Of a stretch of DNA of 5,433 bases, positions 4,953 through 5,433 are shown one piece after another. The notes under the pieces are model-generated. The model was given only the letters and a program-made list of their open reading frames with translations. It had not been told where the DNA came from and ran no database searches. Numbering within the stretch: the first letter of the stretch is position 1; each line of letters starts with the position of its first letter. Source of the DNA: an uncultured Clostridia bacterium (GTDB taxonomy: Bacteria; Bacillota; Clostridia; Oscillospirales; Acutalibacteraceae); NCBI GenBank assembly GCA_904420155.1, contig CAJFUH010000149.1:1-5433 (forward strand), written 5' to 3'. The translations under genes were made by a program, and so were the position numbers.

Positions 4953-5433
4953 GTGAAATTTGAAAAAATAAATCTGGAAACATGGAAACGCGGTGAGGTA
5001 TTCCGACATTTTATCGATGATCTCCGCTGTGTAATGAGTTTGACGGTAGACGTGGATATCACAGATTTTTTGCGCACTATCCATCAGAAGGGATACAAAT
5101 TCTATCCGTCCATGATCTGGGTAGTAAGCGCAGCAGTGAACAGCCGGGAAGAATTCCGCATGGGATACGATCCATGGGGCAATCCAGGAATTTGGGACTT
5201 TGTATCCCCTTATTACGCTCACTTTCACGAGGAAGATGAAAAGTTTGTCAAGCTGGTGACAGAATATCATCCGGATTTTCAAGCTTTTTATAATCGTTTT
5301 CTAGAAGACGAACAGAGATACCGAAATTTGAGGGAATTTGAGCTCAAAGAAATCCCTCCCAATACGTTCGACGTCTCCTGCTTGCCCTGGGTGCATTACA
5401 AAAACTTTGATATGCACATTTTTGATTCCGGAA
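4953..5433 (+). CDS. CatA-family chloramphenicol O-acetyltransferase, 3'-truncated by window edge
   Basis: An open frame from GTG 4953 to the window edge gives 160 residues of a protein expected to be about 210-220 long. The start is fixed by AGGAGG (4940-4945), 7 bases upstream. It opens with FEKINLETWKRGEVFRHF (3-20), then C26, SLTVDVDIT (29-37), KFYPSMIWVVS (49-59), EEFRM (66-70), GIWDFVSPYYAHFH (79-92), TEYHPDFQAFY (103-113) and SCLPWVHY (142-149). These follow the CatA trimeric acetyltransferase blocks in order: W.R.E.F.HY, S.TV..DIT, KFYP.MI, EFRM, and (I/L)PW. The enzyme acetylates the 3-hydroxyl of chloramphenicol with acetyl-CoA. The catalytic HHAVCDG block lies beyond the window. 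Several positions depart from the classic enzymes: F20 stands where Y is usual, and WVHYKNFDMH replaces W..F..FNLN. It may therefore belong to a CatA-like subfamily with altered substrate. The leader and attenuator argue for drug-inducible expression. Confidence 0.88.
   Translation, partial: MKFEKINLETWKRGEVFRHFIDDLRCVMSLTVDVDITDFLRTIHQKGYKFYPSMIWVVSAAVNSREEFRMGYDPWGNPGIWDFVSPYYAHFHEEDEKFVKLVTEYHPDFQAFYNRFLEDEQRYRNLREFELKEIPPNTFDVSCLPWVHYKNFDMHIFDSG

Noticed and set aside
4895..5282. Minus-strand open frames across the cat region
   Set aside because: They are shadows of the CatA frame, which is open to the window edge, has a proper SD and has clear family motifs.

Overview
This window looks like accessory chromosome of a low-to-moderate GC Firmicute, probably a member of the Clostridia (Lachnospiraceae-like). 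The evidence is strong AGGAGG ribosome binding sites, ATGA/GTGA coupled starts, and protein families typical of that group. All recognisable genes are on the + strand. Taxonomy is inferred from style, not from a marker gene.

Layout: (1) 1-195 is the 3' end of a CatB/Vat-type hexapeptide-repeat O-acetyltransferase, followed by a strong hairpin (205-242). (2) 353-2202 is a tight three-gene unit: a HEAT-repeat DNA alkylation repair protein (AlkC/AlkD superfamily), a GS/DxD nucleotidyltransferase that overlaps it by ATGA, and a small integral-membrane isoprenylcysteine/phospholipid-type methyltransferase. (3) 2203-2450 is intergenic. It holds a probable remnant of a TetR-family N-terminus and a textbook MerR-type promoter with a 19-bp spacer and a perfect ATGACG-CAA-CGTCAT dyad. 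(4) 2451-4770 is a translationally coupled operon of a MerR regulator with a TipAS-like drug-sensing domain, an ABC ATPase and an ABC-2 permease: a self-regulated exporter. (5) 4771-5433 holds a nine-codon leader ORF, a 12-bp hairpin that buries the Shine-Dalgarno sequence, and a GTG-started CatA-family chloramphenicol O-acetyltransferase that runs off the right edge.

The most interesting point is the last one. The leader peptide plus SD-sequestering hairpin is the architecture of translational attenuation known for inducible Gram-positive cat genes, here in front of a divergent CatA-like protein. With a CatB/Vat-like enzyme at the left edge, an aminoglycoside-nucleotidyltransferase-like protein and a TipA-type MerR/ABC exporter, the window reads as a small antibiotic-response or resistance island. 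No integrase, insertion sequence, tRNA, rRNA or CRISPR array is visible.
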